From: Aptenodytes patagonicus
Taxonomy: Eukaryota; Chordata; Aves; Sphenisciformes; Spheniscidae
DNA: 64,000 nucleotides
Assembly (NCBI RefSeq): GCF_965638725.1
Contig: NC_134970.1
Coordinates: 1,555,001-1,619,000 of the forward strand
Direction of reading: 5' to 3'
The position numbers and the translations under genes were made by a program. Shown here one piece after another: positions 1 to 20,677 of the stretch (position 1 is its first letter; every line of letters starts with the position of its first letter). Under the pieces are notes generated by a model. That model did not search any database and was not told the DNA's origin. It saw only the letters and a list, made by a program, of their open reading frames with translations.

Positions 1-357
1 CTGGTTCAAGGTTAGCAAAGTTCAGGGTTTTGAAAATGGGAGAGGAGCACACTGGGAGGGAGGTGACAGCGTTTATCCGTGCCTGACTGCAGTTCATAAG
101 GAAATGCACGTTTTTGTCGGTGCATTCTCACTTTTTGTCTGTACTTTGATTTGGATCCCGATGCTGTCGCGATCGGTGGACAGGCTGCCAGTGCTTTAGT
201 GGGTGCTAGCTGGAGCAGGCAGAGCATTGACCTGCGCTCCGGGGGCTGATGTTACCTGAAGCAGGACGGGTGGTCTCGGTTCCACCCACGAGGAGGGGTC
301 TGGGGGTATGCGTGCTTCAGGCTTCTGTCCTGGCAGTGTCCTTCCAGCATCGCTCAC
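1..357. other. TRAF3IP3 intron, left edge
   Basis: This is the start of the intron after the first coding exon of TRAF3IP3. I looked for a second coding exon on the minus strand and found no stretch resembling the family followed by a usable donor. Confidence 0.4.
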
Positions 358-617
358 CAGGTTTCTCCTCCTCAGAAACTCCCTTTGCCGGGGGCTCTGC
401 GGCGGCTCCTCCGTTCTCCGCCTGAGGCGGCGGCAGGTCGTCACGTTGTTTCGGTGCCGCAGGTTCTCCCGTGTCTCGTGCCGCCGCTCACACTTCTCAT
501 CGTAGCTCTCGTGCCAGTGCCGTGGCCGTGCCTTCTCGGGCTGGCTGATCATGCTGGGTGCAGCTCTGCTGGTCTGTGACTGCCCTGTCCGCTCTAGGGT
601 CCTCTGTCCTGATGAAA
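358..617 (-). CDS. TRAF3IP3: TRAF3IP3 (T3JAM), first coding exon only
   Basis: TRAF3IP3 is a coiled-coil adaptor that binds TRAF3 and promotes JNK signalling, mainly in lymphoid cells. Only its N-terminal exon lies here. The ATG is at 552 and coding runs to 358, giving 65 codons and ending in phase 0 at a GTGAGC donor. A pyrimidine-rich acceptor places the exon start at 617, so 617-553 is 5' UTR. The peptide begins MISQPEKARP and contains ESYDEKCERR, NVTTCRRL and FLRRRNL. These match, in order, the human N-terminus as I remember it (ESYEAKCERR, NVTTCRQ, FFRRRNL). The next gene inward is HSD11B1, as in human. The remaining exons, including the coiled coil and C-terminal membrane anchor, lie beyond the left edge. 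An upstream non-coding exon must exist to the right of 617. Identification is by recognition, not by search. Confidence 0.85.
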
Positions 618-3600
618 CTGAGGGAAAAGACATGATTTGGGTGAAAACTAATTATTTCTGAGATTAAATGCATGTGAGGTATTGGATGCTGATTCTGAAG
701 TCCTCATACAATGGATGCAAGCAGTGTTCCTGGAGAAATCTGTCCGTGAACTCATACATGTTGGCTATGTAAAACACACTGTGCTGTTCTTGCTCCTCTG
801 TTGGACGGTGCTGACCCAGGGGATGCCAGAAACAGAATTTCAAACAATTAACGCAGCCTCATGAAGTTGGCTTTGCTACCAAGTAATGATGCTTCCACTG
901 CTTCCTCTGGGAGAATTGCTTTCCTGATAAAATAAAATCCCTCTGTTATTCAGACTAATTCTTTGGTGCACGCTCTTGTAGCTCTTTAGCCAACCTAAAG
1001 AAAATGATGAAAATGCAAGAAGAGCAATAGCTGCTATTCCTTCAGTAAACTTCTTTAAATATGCATTTCTTTTGCCAATTTTTTTTGATAGATCCAAATA
1101 TAGTGTGGATATAGCTGTTGTGTGACTTACTCTTCAAGCAGTTGCATTATATTTCTCAGTGTGGCTGTCTCTTTTGTGTGCACAGAGGTCTGGAGCAGTG
1201 AAAGTGTTGTAGGGTGTTTTTCAATGGAGTATCTGGCAAAGTCCCTGCGCACCTACTCTCTGAAGATCCCAGCTACTGAGTCCTGCTTTCTCTTACCTCC
1301 TTTTTGCCCCCTACCTCCCTCCCCAGTTCTCTGGCTCGGATGCTGTGTAACGCTTTGCCCTTTGCTTGTTCGCCTTCACTTGTCCTCCCAAAGCCTTCCT
1401 GGCTGCAGCCCTGGGTCTGTATGTTGCCAAGCTGCAACTTGGTTCCTTCATTGCAAATACACGTATAGTGGTTGATCGTTACGCTTTCAATGGTACCAGT
1501 TTGCTTCAGGCATGAATTCTACCTCTACCTCTGTTTGGGGATTTTGTGGCCCAAACAAGGCAGTGGCCTGGCCGAAGGAGGAGCTCCTCTGTTTCAGCAC
1601 TATTGCACGGTCTACATGCGCACGCAGGGTGTAGATATGAAACCTCCTCCCTCCTGCTGACTTCTTTGCACAGTTGCAAGCCACCGGTGCATTGTTTTTT
1701 ACTGGACTTCGGTCGTATTGAGTGTATTTGGGCCTTCGCCTCTGCATCAGCTAAAAAGAAAGCTGAGCAATAACTAAGCACAACTGCTGCTCCTCTGCCT
1801 TCCTCCCCTTGAGCAAAAGCTGCCTCCTCCTCTCCTGTCCCCTCGCCCCATCAGCAGTGAAGAGGCTCGTCATCCCCGTGCACATCCTGTGAATGTTGCT
1901 CGGAGGGTGCCTGGCCCCAGGGGGCTCAGCCTGGGAGCTGCTGTGTCTGGTGTGGGGCTTTTCTCATGTTTAGTAAATCATGTTAACGTAGGCAGGAGGG
2001 GAAAAAAGTAATTTTAGTCTCTGAAAATTCAGGTTAAATGTTCTTCAGTGTCAAACAAAACCACCAAAGCTTCATTTGTCTCATTCTGTCTCAAGCAATT
2101 AGGAAGTTGTTGAGTCTAATGGGAAAAAAAAAAAAAGGGAACAAGTAAACCCCATTTACATATAGAATATTTCCATGCTTTTTAGTCTGCATTAATATCT
2201 GCTCTGTAATTCTTTTTATTGTCCTTATGCTAGCTGTGGCATACCCAAAGCTTGTTGCTACTGCCATCTTTTCATTGTAGGGGCTTCCTTTGGAAGGAGA
2301 GCGGCTCTTCTGAGGTGGTCAGCTCTTGCTCTGGGCAGGGAAGGTGCCTGCAAATCCGCAGCCAGGACACTGCTCCCAACGCTGAGCCCACGTGGGATGC
2401 GGGCTTCAGACACCCCTGAAGTACAGCACTTGCTTATGTGCTTTTATTCATTTTTATTTGAATATTCTCTTCTTTGAATAGCTTATGAAGCATCTCTAAT
2501 TTTAGCTTAAATTTTCTGAATGATCCCAATGGTGTTTCACTATTCAGGTGTTTCTTATTGGGATATGCTTTCAGCTGGAGGAATCTGGGGGTACAAAAGG
2601 CTGAGCAGGTTATTCCTATGCAGCTTTCATGTCCGTACCATAACAATCCTGCTGTGCTCACCCAGGGCTTTTCCTCTCGGTGCTTGCACACATGCTTTCC
2701 CTGGCCCAGCAGGCAAGGCAAGGTCTGGCCAACAGCTTTGCACACAGAAACACAAGGTGGGCGTACGCCAGCGCCCCGCAATGCGCTGCCTTGAAGCTGG
2801 GTATGAACTCCATAGCTTGGGACAAAGTGTGTATCTACAGCCAAACCTGCTCTGAACTCTTCAGGACACTTTAAAAGCATTTTTCAACTAATTTTTCTTG
2901 ATTTTTAGAAATGACCCAATTGCATGTTGAATCCGGGCCTCGGATGTCCTGCTCTGTCCCCGCTCTTCCAGTCAGGAATAGCTCAGCCCCTCTCCCACCT
3001 GTGCTGCCTTTGGGCTGCCCAGGCTGTCACCGTGCATCCCAACAACAGCTCTTAATATCCTCGGTTAACCAAAAATGCACTTTAAAGCAAGGTAAAGCTT
3101 AAAGAAATACACGGTCCATTACTCACCCCATGCTGAGCAAACTGTTGTGGCCTTCTTGACAAGCTAATACTCTATTTCCTCCTTCTGTTACCCCCAAATT
3201 ACCCTCTCTAATTAACAGACATGTCCTTTACTTTTGCTTTCCAAGCTGTTACGTTTCTTGCTTCAAGGGAAACAAAAAAAAAAAGTGCTTCTTGCTGGTT
3301 CATGTTACAGCCTCCCTGTGTCAATCGTGTAGGCTGAGAACGGGGTGAAAAAAGAGGAAAAAAGGTGCATGCCGCTGCCTTTAGCGTGGCAGCCTCCGCT
3401 CCCCTCCATCCCTCACTGGCCCCCGGTGCTGCGGACACTTACCTGGCCTGAGGGGTCCCGTCCTACCCCTCGACCGCCGTGGAGGAGCAGGGTGAGTGGG
3501 GGGTTATCAGGCGCGAACACGCTTCAACTGCCATCTTCATGCCAACCACCTCATTTTGCTGCTCTCGCTCTTTTTCTCGCTCTGTAAGACAGGAAACGTT

Positions 3601-4110
3601 GCAGCCGCAGCCGAGCCCTGGTTCCTGTCTCTGCTCGCAGCCCAGCTGCGGGGCGCAGGGGCCCGGCTCGTAGCGGGATTTGGGTTATCTTGGGACCCCA
3701 AAGTCTCCAGCTTCTCTCTAAGCAGAGCTCGCAATTATCTTTTGGGCTGTCTCCCTTTAATCGGTCTCCAACACGCGGAGGTTGAGCGCTGGTTCACGGA
3801 GCTGCTTGTGGCACTTGGTGGCTGAGTCTCCCTGAGCTGCTTTGGGGTAGAGAAATCCAGACTTAGGGAAGTACAGTAATGCTATTATTTTAAGGCTTCT
3901 TGCAGATTGGAAAGGAAAAAAAGTGTGTATCGGCAGCTGAGGAGAGGTCACCAATGGCAGAAATTCATTAAGGTCTTTAGAGAAGTGAAAGCTGTGTTAA
4001 TGCAAATCATGCAGGGAGGTCGGTTTAACCAGCTGGGCGCTGATAAGGGCTCTGCCTATGCATGTGGAAAAGGAACACAAGTAAAAGCAGAGATCTCGTA
4101 AAGTAATATA
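618..4110. other. Non-coding interval between TRAF3IP3 coding exon and HSD11B1 copy A
   Basis: This holds the 5' intron and promoter region of TRAF3IP3. No coding exon was recognised on either strand, and the open frames have no family resemblance and lack coherent splice boundaries. A short run of A (about 2122-2135) is the only simple repeat of note. Confidence 0.4.
3400..3443 (-). other. Candidate untranslated first exon end for TRAF3IP3
   Basis: On the minus strand a near-perfect donor (CAG then GTAAGT) has its exon side ending at 3443, inside a modestly CpG-rich patch (about 3420-3700). TRAF3IP3 needs a non-coding exon upstream of its acceptor at 617, and this is the best-looking donor I saw in the 4 kb available. 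The left boundary given is only a label, because the exon would extend to higher coordinates from 3443. This is inference from one splice motif. Confidence 0.2.
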
Positions 4111-4113
4111 GGA

Positions 4114-4119
4114 TTTATT
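4114..4119 (-). terminator. Candidate poly(A) signal of HSD11B1 copy A
   Basis: AATAAA on the minus strand, about 475 bases past the copy A stop codon. It is the first canonical hexamer I noticed downstream. It would give a 3' UTR of about 0.5 kb. Confidence 0.4.
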
Positions 4120-4591
4120 TTTACAAAGACCAGCCTAGAAGGGATACATGACAAAAAAATTCCTGGTTCAAAGACCCTCTCGTGGCTTTGGGTGGTTAGT
4201 GCTGCTTGGCCCAAATCCTCATTCTGGGCTGTGGCTCGGCTCGCTTCCCACAGTGCTCGGCACCGCTGCCTTTGTGGCTTTCAGTGGGGGAAACAGTTTC
4301 TGGAGGTTGAGCAGGAAACCTGCTGGTGAGCAGGACGCTGGCAGCAGATCCTGCTGCCAGGAGCCTCTCTGAAGTGCTTGGTCAGAAAAAGCCAGTTGCA
4401 AGAGTTCATTACTAAAAAGGACATTTTCATGCTGTGTGTTTAGGCTTCTGGTGCATCCTGTCTGGGTTGCCAGGGTGCATCAGCGTGGGGCTGCCCCGGT
4501 GGCATGGAAAAGGGCACCCGAGTAGCCGGATTAACACCCAAATCCCTCGTGCCTGGCCCAAGGTGTCCCGGCATGCTCGCTGTCCCGGGGG

Positions 4592-7797
<3,206 letters not shown>

Positions 7798-9242
7798 CTG
7801 AAAAAGTACAGGCAGGAGCAAGACAAACTCTGCGGCTCTGACCGTGGGGAGGTGGATGCGTCAGTAGGTTGCAAACGGAGCTAGGAGTGCTAGCAGTTTT
7901 GAACTGATTCTCGTCTTGCACAATTTTGCTGGTATCTGTTGGACCTTTTCTCTGTGCTTCCTGTGGTTTAGCAAACATTAACCTAATGGGGAGCGTCGCT
8001 TTGGACTTTAGTCTGTCCCTTTGCACCCTTATCCTGACAGGAGTTTCAAGCGTGGTTTTGAGAGCACTGAAGGGAAGGCCCTGAAAAGCTTCTAGCTCGA
8101 TAAAGTGGTGGGCGTGTTTGGTGGCTGCTTTTAAGGCTGGGACACTCATGTCCCCTCAGTGCAGACCTCCATAGGATGGACATCCTTCTCTCTCACTCCA
8201 TGTCTGAAGCCGAGGCAACGCTTCCCTTCCTCTCTGGCTGCTGCAAGGATTTATTGATCAGCAATGATCACTGTGGTACAGGTTCATAGGAGTATCTAGA
8301 GAGAGCAGGGCTGGCAAAGTTTGTGGGTTTAGACCCTTATTGGTGCTTCTGGCTTATCCTACGTGGTATCACCATTGGTGTAACACTGACAGTTTGTTGG
8401 GTGGCTCTTATACCTAAAAAATTGCAGTCTTGTCTTGAGGAATCCACTGATTGCAAAAGGCAGTAAAAGAGCCAAACGGGTGAATACTAAAGATCTTCAG
8501 CTTTCACAAGCGCTGTGTGTCACACTGCTCAGCATCTGCCTGGGCATATGGCGAGCGGGTTTGCAACTCATTTTCTGAAAGAGAAAGTTTACAGGGCAAA
8601 ACCCACTCCGTGCGCGCTGGTTTGCGTAGGTGATCTCGGGATAAGGAGAACAGAAACGCCAGTTCCTGATTTCCTTTAGAAAGCGAGGAGCAAACCGATC
8701 CTGGGGAGTGCTTCAGTGGGAAGGGTTTGGGAAAGTTTCGCATCGCTTTGTCTCAGAACGGGTAACAGTTGGTGCTCCAATGGCCAGAACCGTGTCAAGT
8801 GTAAATGCACCAGCTCGGGCACTGCTGCCAGGGTCAGGGAAGCAGTGCAGAGCTCGCTGCAGGCTTGTGCTTTGGTTTCGCATTCAGCATGCATTGCTCC
8901 TGGGGCCCGAGCTCTCGGCTTAGGGTGGCAATGCAGCAGCCCTGCGCGCCTGGAAGGCGTTTTCCAGTTAAAATATTTGTGTAAGAAACTGTCTACCACG
9001 TTTGGAAAGCTTTGCTTGGGGTAAAAACTTGCATTTAATTTGGGCATTAAACTAACAAAAAAGTAGGCTAAAAAAGCAGTTATTCCTAAAATGAAATAAT
9101 GAAGGATTATTGCAAGGGTTCAACCTTCCCGTGAAAGGCAAGTCAGTGGAGTTGTGCCCACTTACAGCAGCATTTAGTAATGGAGGGAGAGGGGATTAAA
9201 AAAAACCCCCACGGGACACACAAAACTGTTAGGTTAGTAAAT
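7798..9242. other. Short interval between the two HSD11B1 copies
   Basis: This is about 1.4 kb from the first coding exon of copy A to the poly(A) region of copy B, and must contain the copy A 5' non-coding exon or part of its promoter. A good minus-strand donor (GTAAGT, exon side ending at 9166) is a possible end for that exon. No coding potential or repeat was recognised. Confidence 0.4.
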
Positions 9243-9248
9243 TTTATT
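9243..9248 (-). terminator. Candidate poly(A) signal of HSD11B1 copy B
   Basis: AATAAA on the minus strand, 366 bases past the copy B stop codon, in a locally AT-rich stretch that interrupts the surrounding GC-rich sequence. Confidence 0.45.
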
Positions 9249-9613
9249 TAATTAGCTTGTTACTACTTTTCCCTAGTCCGGGGAAGGAGTGGGTCTGACC
9301 AGATGGGATGCTGCAGCTGCAGGGACTTCCCCTCTTCCACGCCTCGTACCGCACGATGCGGCCGTCCCAACCAGCCCCGTCGGGGGCGACACGATCTGCT
9401 TAAAAATGAAATAATTAACTCTTTCCAAGCGCAAGCGGAGATTTCTAACGGGCAGGCCCGTCCTACCCTGCGAGGAGCAGACCTCAGCGGCGGGGCCCCG
9501 GCGGCGAGGCCCGTCTCCGCCGGCAGAGGAGGGTGTTGGACCGGCGAACCCTCCCGAGCCGGCGGCCGCCGTTAATTACAACTCCATCAGGCAGGAGGGC
9601 GGGGGGGGGCGGG

Positions 9614-14003
<4,390 letters not shown>

Positions 14004-17000
14004 CTGTGGAGTCAGGAAATAAAGCATGAAAGAGAAGGGAGGGGAAAAAAAAAAAACCAACCCTCTGCAGAGCTGCTCCAGAGGGAAGCAGCAATGCCAA
14101 TCCTTGAAAACCTGTTAGTGAAGGAACTGCAACTTCCAAAGCACTGGAAAATCACGGGTGGATGGGTAAGTGAAGCAAACCCTCCAATTTGCTCCCTGCT
14201 GGGGCTGGTGAACCTCGGCCTAACCGGCAGTGCTGTTTGGGTTCTGCCTGGCTCTTTTCATATTTCCTGTCCTACGTTAAAATGCAGAATTTTGCACAAC
14301 ACCCTGGAAGAGGTGTGTCTTTGCTGAGCAGCATCAAGTTTCACTTCAAGAACATCAGAGGCAGCCTAGTGCAGGTGGTTAAACATCGTCTTTTATTCCC
14401 ATTGGCACAGTAAGCGGGTGCGTGCAGAGATGCAGCCCAGGTCTGATCGCTGCTAAAAGCCTCATGGTGGGTGAGGCACTGGGGGAGCAACCGGGGGCCG
14501 CTGTGCTGCAGGGGGACATGCAGCAGGACATGCAGCAAAGGCCCCGTGCTCCCCAGGGGTATCTCTGCTCTGCGCCCTGAGGCAGCTGCCTGCCACCGGG
14601 ATGCTGGGCAGTAGGGGCCCAGCAGCGTGTACCGCCCCCAAACAGCTCCAAAAATGCTTTGCTGAGGCAGGGTTTATTTTTTCACCTCTACCTACTCTTG
14701 TGAGCAGATGAGGGAGCAGGGGCTGAGCTGAACCCATCACTGGGGGTGCAACCGCCCTAGCGCCAAGGAGCTGTTCAGGCACAGGGAGGTTTGCAATGAA
14801 ATACTGAATATTGATTTCTGCAGAGAAATAAGGGTCCTTGATGCCGTGGTTCCTGCTTCGAGTTTTGCAAGAGCTTTGTTCTTCTTTTTAAATGAATGTA
14901 GTCTGAGGAAAAAACACATAATGTCTGCTAGCTCCCTGAGTCTAGGCAGCAGCAAATTCAATGCCGTCGATCTCGTGCAATAGGTAAACTACGCTTCAGC
15001 TTTGGTCTGGCGCTGGGATCTTCATCGCAGAGTACCAGTACCTGCTGTTGGTACGTGGGATGGGGGCATGCTGCAGGAGCTTCGTGTCCTGGAGCTGCCT
15101 CGCTAGAGCCTCCGCTTTCTCAGTGGGGAAAGCCGTGTTTGCTGGGACGAGAGCCTCATCTGCAGTGCAGGGGCTGCACCACGGTCTGATTTACATGGGC
15201 ATAATGCTGTGGTTGTCCCTCTCAGACCCCTCCACCATAACCAGCCAGGAAGAATTATTTAAAGAAAACTTTGTTTCCCCCTATTGCAGCTTTAAAATAA
15301 AGATTATTTAACTTAGTGACATATCTGGTTGGGCAGTGGAGCTCTCTGGCATTGATTCAGCTTTATAGATATCCCCCCCCCTTTCTACTTCAGTCTCAAC
15401 TTTCCCTCTGATAAGAAGCACTCAACCCACACTTGGTCAGATAACACCAGTACAGTAGCTCTGCCTTTTCCTGCCTCCCTTTGCATTGAACTTGGGTCGC
15501 GATCATGGGGCCACTTCATTCCTTGGCTTGAAAAAAATGAACGAATTAACCTTACCTCAGCTGGATCTTGTCTGTGTTGCTGGCAGGGAGAGAGGCTCTT
15601 TTCAGATATTGTTGTTTATTACTAGCATTAGGATACTGCAGTAAAGCAATAACTGTCAACCTTTGTGCACCGTCCGCGTGCTCTTTGTTCTGCATCGGTG
15701 CGGGGAGACGGGGCCAGAGGCAGCCCGGTGGGTACAGAGCCAGATGCTGCACTTGCCTTGCTGGTGTGTTGTTTAATGAGAATTGCAAGTTTGCTTTGGG
15801 TTTTTGTGTGAAACAAAGTAGCTGATAATAAAGGACTGAAATACTGAATATTTTGGACATAAACTTTTTAGAAAAGAAAATTTGTGTGTGTGTGTCCTGT
15901 GTTGAAATGAAGTGTGCCGGGTGGTTGCTAGTGTGGTCCTTGGGAGAGCTGGGGCTGCGGCAGCAGCAGGAGCTGCCGGATCTGGCCACGCTTCACTGCC
16001 CACGTGGGTTTGCTCTTGGCCATCTGTCACCCTTCCAGGGTGCTGCTGCTCCTCACTCCCACTCGCAGCTTTTTCTGGGTTTGTTTTGCTGTATGCAACT
16101 TAAGAACTTGTTTTAACCTTTTCTTGGAGGTGGGGAGTGAGGGAAGGGAGAGGAGGGTGGGAAGAGGTGACTGCAGAGAAATGTTTTCTGATGTTAGCCC
16201 ACGAGGCCGGTCCTGGCCCCGCTGCTGCCGAACCTTTGCACCTTGGCAGAGGGGAGCCCGGTGGCGTGCCTGGCCCGGTGAGATGGAGCCCCAGAAGCAC
16301 AGGGGAGCAGCCTCTTGCTTCTGAAACGGCTTCACCCGAATTTTCCTGGATGTATCCCCCTGCTGCACATCACTTCTGTATCACTCGTCCGTTTGAAGCA
16401 GTGTTTTTCAAGGGGTGATGCTTGGTGTTGTGCTAACCGCTCTGTGCAGGGGAGGTTCTTCATTTCGTGCTGCCTGGACCTCACTGGAAGGAAACGAAGA
16501 TGTGAAGGAAACTTGTTCTGACAACAAACTGGCAGAGCAGCAGAGGCAAGCTGCTGGAGAGCCCCGGCCATGCCCACAGCCCGGCGCTGCCTGGAGGGAG
16601 CGCATTCCAGGGGCAGGGCTGGGCCTCCGGCGGGTTTGTGCATGCAGCTCAGGGACTCAAAAGCGCTTGGCAGGAACTGGGATACCAGTTCTTCTTCTTT
16701 ATTTTTTTTTTTTCTTTCCTGTTTTGAGTGATATTTGGCTTTTTTCAACCCATTATCCAATCTTTGTTAAATGCAGAGGATTTTCCTTCCCCCTCCGCCT
16801 TCCTTTGTTTTGTAGACATTAAAACATTGTTTCTCATACCCAGCTCTCCCAGCATACTTTACCGCAAGCACAGATTTAATTCCTTTCTTTACACATATCA
16901 CCGATATAAAGGGCTGCTCTCAGTTATATTTGCGTTAGGCTGACGTGCGTGTCAACATGATGCTATTAAGCTGTGACAGATGCGTGTGTTTTTCGGCACG

Positions 17001-20000
17001 GCTACACAGCGCCTCACCATGGCTCCCGGGCACGGCCCCTGGGCAGTGCCGACATCCTGCGAACGCTATCGCTGTCACGGCTGCACCGCTCCTGAAAAAT
17101 GCACACTCAGGTCCCAAGGGAGACTTGAGATGACTGTAAGACTGGGTTTAGTTTGACATGATATTTCTACTCGCTGCCGGTTTAGAGAAAATACTGTGAT
17201 GTTTAAGCCATGTCTAAGCACTAAATTTTATTTTTTTTCTTGTGTGACCAAATCAGGAATTGCTGCCTTGATTATTTGGTTGTTCGTACTGTGGCTGCTT
17301 TAAGTTTTGGCTGCTGCCCGTGTTCCCAATGCCCTTGGTGTTGGGTGGCAGAGGCTGATACGCTTATCTGGGCTCTTAATTTTAGCCTGGCAGCTCTTGA
17401 AACATCCAGAGTCCAAACTGCAAATAGCGAGTAAGGACTCTCAAACATTTGGCTCATGCCCTTGAAGCGATTGGCCTGTGAGGGAGGGCTGCTGGGTTTT
17501 AGGTGGCCTTCAACTCCGTATGATGAAAGCCTGGACAGCGGCTCCAAGCTGAAATAAGATCTTTGAAGAGGTGTTGCAAGATGGGTACAGACAAATACCG
17601 ACTGGATCTCATGTCAGCTGCAACTTTCCTGAGGATTTAATGCACCAGGAAAATGTCACGTTTACAGGTTAAAGTAAACTGGGTTCAGACAAGTCTTAAA
17701 AGAAAGAGAATAACAGAAATCAATCTCATGTGACGCTCGGCAATCTAACTCACACCTTGGGCAACATGTAGCTCTCTTCAGGAGCTTATCCCTCAGGACT
17801 TTGGTTTAACTCAGTCTTAAATGCTCCATATGCTTCTACACTGTAGCTCGCCTGAGGTGTCCTTACTAGTACTGACTGTACATCTTATTCCATCTGGTTG
17901 CTCTCTGGTATATCCCAGCATGTATAATTAAAATTTCTCTTTGCAATTCACACACGGGCTTTCAGAATGACTCCACCATGCTCCGTTGACAGCGTGTGTG
18001 GATGCTGTTTGCTGGTTGCGTGGGGTTGTATTTGTGGCAGTTGTATTGGCCAGGACTTTCTGCAGTTTGTCTGGTGTTGAAATAGAGATTGGGGGGGGGG
18101 GGGGTGTGTGTTCAGGAGATGGGGCTGGGAAAGAGGCTGGTTTGGAGAGTTGTGCCATGGTTTAAAGACAGGGAAGTTTGCTGAAGCCTTTTAATCTACT
18201 GCATCTGGCACGTCTGTCATTCAGTATAGTTAAGGTGATGTTAAATGGATTGCTAAGCCTCCATGCACACTGAATTTATCATTGTGTGGTTTAAATAAGG
18301 CTTTATATGGTCATTGTGGTAAAATCAGCCATTAATATGTGTCTAATTCACCACTCCGCAGAGAGCTGGTCCTGTCTAATATCAATGCAATCTGCTGTGG
18401 AAATGGTAATGGCTTGACCTCTCAGGCTAACCTTTTGGGGTAATATGTGAGAGGTAACAACCTCTGAGCTTGCAGTGCGTCAGGAGGCAGGAGATTGTCT
18501 TCCGCAGGACATGATTTTACCGAGTTGGCTCCAGAACCGCTGGCGCAGTGCATGGTTTAGCTGTCTAATCCCATTAACTGTCTTAGGAGGAACTATTTTG
18601 ATTGTTCCACAAACCTCTTTGAAAACCTCTTTGATTTAAGCTTATAAACCCTGCGACTGGATAACTGTGGAGAGGAGGTGTGGGCAGCAGGGTGCCGGCA
18701 CGATGCGAGGAGGCCATGTATGTGGGGTGAAGATGACAACCTGAGGTCCAAACCCAGAAGCGGTGGAGGTCATCCCGGATGGGCTTGCCTGGAGCTCCCT
18801 AGTCACCCCTGGACTTGCAAGCTGGGCTGCTTGAGACCAGCTCTCTCTCTTAATTTTTTAAATTTTTTCCCTTTCCCATAGGGCAGGGTGAGACACCTAC
18901 AACGTGTAGAGAAGGGCTAATCTTGGGAACTGATGTGCGATTGACAGGTTTTGCAGCTGTGTTGGACAAAGACGTGATTCTCATCTCAATCTAATCCATT
19001 TATCAACTGTTCAGCTCTGCCACAGCAGTGATGCTTCTGAATTACAGTAATGTGTGAGAGCTCAGACCTGGCAATATTTTCATGGCTGACACAGCCACGG
19101 ACATTCAGGTCCCTGGTTTATCCATGCACCGAGCGTGCCACAGGGAATTCCAGGTCAGCCTTCCCTGTCCCTGAGGCCATGCTGCAAACGTATAACCTGC
19201 TTAAAGCTGGAGTGGGGGGTGTGTGTGTGCGCGATGGACACTCGTCAGCTGATGGCTTTCTTCAGGCCTGAATTCTCCTCTCATATTTGCCCACAAAATT
19301 TCCACTGGTATCAATGAGGTGTTGGATTGCCAGAGACCAAAAGGCTTGGTTATGGACTAAATGAAGTATTTCTGAAAGGCTGTTTTTAATTTAATTGGAC
19401 TCTGCTCTTTTCCCCATGAGGAAAAGGTGCTTTATACTTGATTCAAAGCTTGAACAGAGTTTTTGTGCAGACTCAGTAGGATTCTTCTTCCACAATGTGC
19501 TGCTGGGTTTTTTGACAGAAATAATTGTCAACAAAATTAATTGCATGGTTATGTATTATGAAAACGTAAGGGTGAACTTCAGTTGCGTCCTTATATTTTC
19601 AGATTCTGGTCTTGACCTGTGCGGCTCTGGGAGGAGCTATGCATTTGGCACTGGTGTCAGGCAGCGCTTTTTCACTTTCCATTATCTCCTGCTGTTTGTA
19701 TCAATTGTTTTGCTCTTAGCTAGATAGTGGCATATTGCTGGTACATCTCCCAGTTTCTGTGCAAGGTGTGTAGCCTGCTCCTACCTCTGCCCCGCTGGCC
19801 ATGCCTTTGCCATTGAGCAGTTAAAGAGGGATTTTTCTGCCCCAGTCATGACTGGCAGCGACTATTTCTCTTCCCTCCCTTCTGCAGCGTGGTCAGGATC
19901 TTTCAGCTGTGGCTGTCTGGAGGGTTTATTTGACTAACATGACATAGTCCTGAATGCAACAGATTCTTACTAAGCCCAGGAAAGACTTTTAAATACATGA

Positions 20001-20650
20001 AAGTCCTCTAATGAGTCTGGTAGTGCCCTGGGTACAGCCCTGAAGCTTGGATCCCTGTTTCCACACACTCCAGGCTGACTGTGCTATTGTGTCTCTCCAT
20101 GCTTCAGTCTTTCTATCTGTGACACCCCTGTAATGCTGGAAGCTAATATTATTCTGCACAATTAGATGTCTGTGGTGGGTTTGTGAAGGATCCCAGGAAA
20201 GGTAGAAGACTTTTTTTAAGCTTTTTTAGCTGTACAGCAGCTGTAGCCTGTTAGAGGATTGCTAGGGGCTGGTCAGGGTTTTTTTTTTAAACAGTGCCAT
20301 GGCCATGTGTGCCCAGAAGAGACACAAATCTGTGCCGTTAAACCCAGATAACCCCATGAAGTACAACCCCAGCTCAGGGCATGTGTCTGTCACCTGTGTG
20401 AGACAAATGCCACCTCCTCCCTTCACCCCACTTGGCCCATTTTGGAAGGGAGCAGCTGCTGGAGGTACGGAAATGCCAGCCCCCTCAGTCCCAGAGGGGC
20501 CTCACCAAGGGAGGCTTTATTGGAGGGTGCAGCCACCATCCTCAACTGTTCCTTGGATCTCCCCAGCTATGCCTGAGGGAAGCCAGAGGTGCAAGTGAAA
20601 CCTACTTGCAAATCTGTAAGAGAAGGGTTTGAAATGAATGCAGCTGGAGA
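14004..20650. other. Intergenic and 5' region between HSD11B1 copy B and G0S2
   Basis: About 6.6 kb with no coding exon recognised on either strand. It must contain the non-coding first exon and promoter of copy B. It holds a 14-base G run (18091-18104) and an AT-rich block around 18180-18440 that looks like a candidate conserved element. No tRNA or recognisable transposon was seen. Confidence 0.4.
18091..18104 (+). repeat. Poly-G run
   Basis: Fourteen consecutive G followed by a short GT run. It is a simple mononucleotide tract and prone to assembly length error. Confidence 0.9.
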
Positions 20651-20671
20651 GCACTGGTACCATATAAAATA

Positions 20672-20677
20672 TTTATT
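20672..20677 (-). terminator. Candidate poly(A) signal of G0S2
   Basis: AATAAA on the minus strand, 270 bases past the G0S2 stop, followed by an AT-rich region. It gives a 3' UTR of about 0.3 kb. Confidence 0.55.

Noticed and set aside
876-1097. Minus-strand open frame with a hydrophobic, membrane-like segment
   Set aside because: No matching family member, no flanking splice sites, and it lies in what should be the 5' intron of TRAF3IP3.
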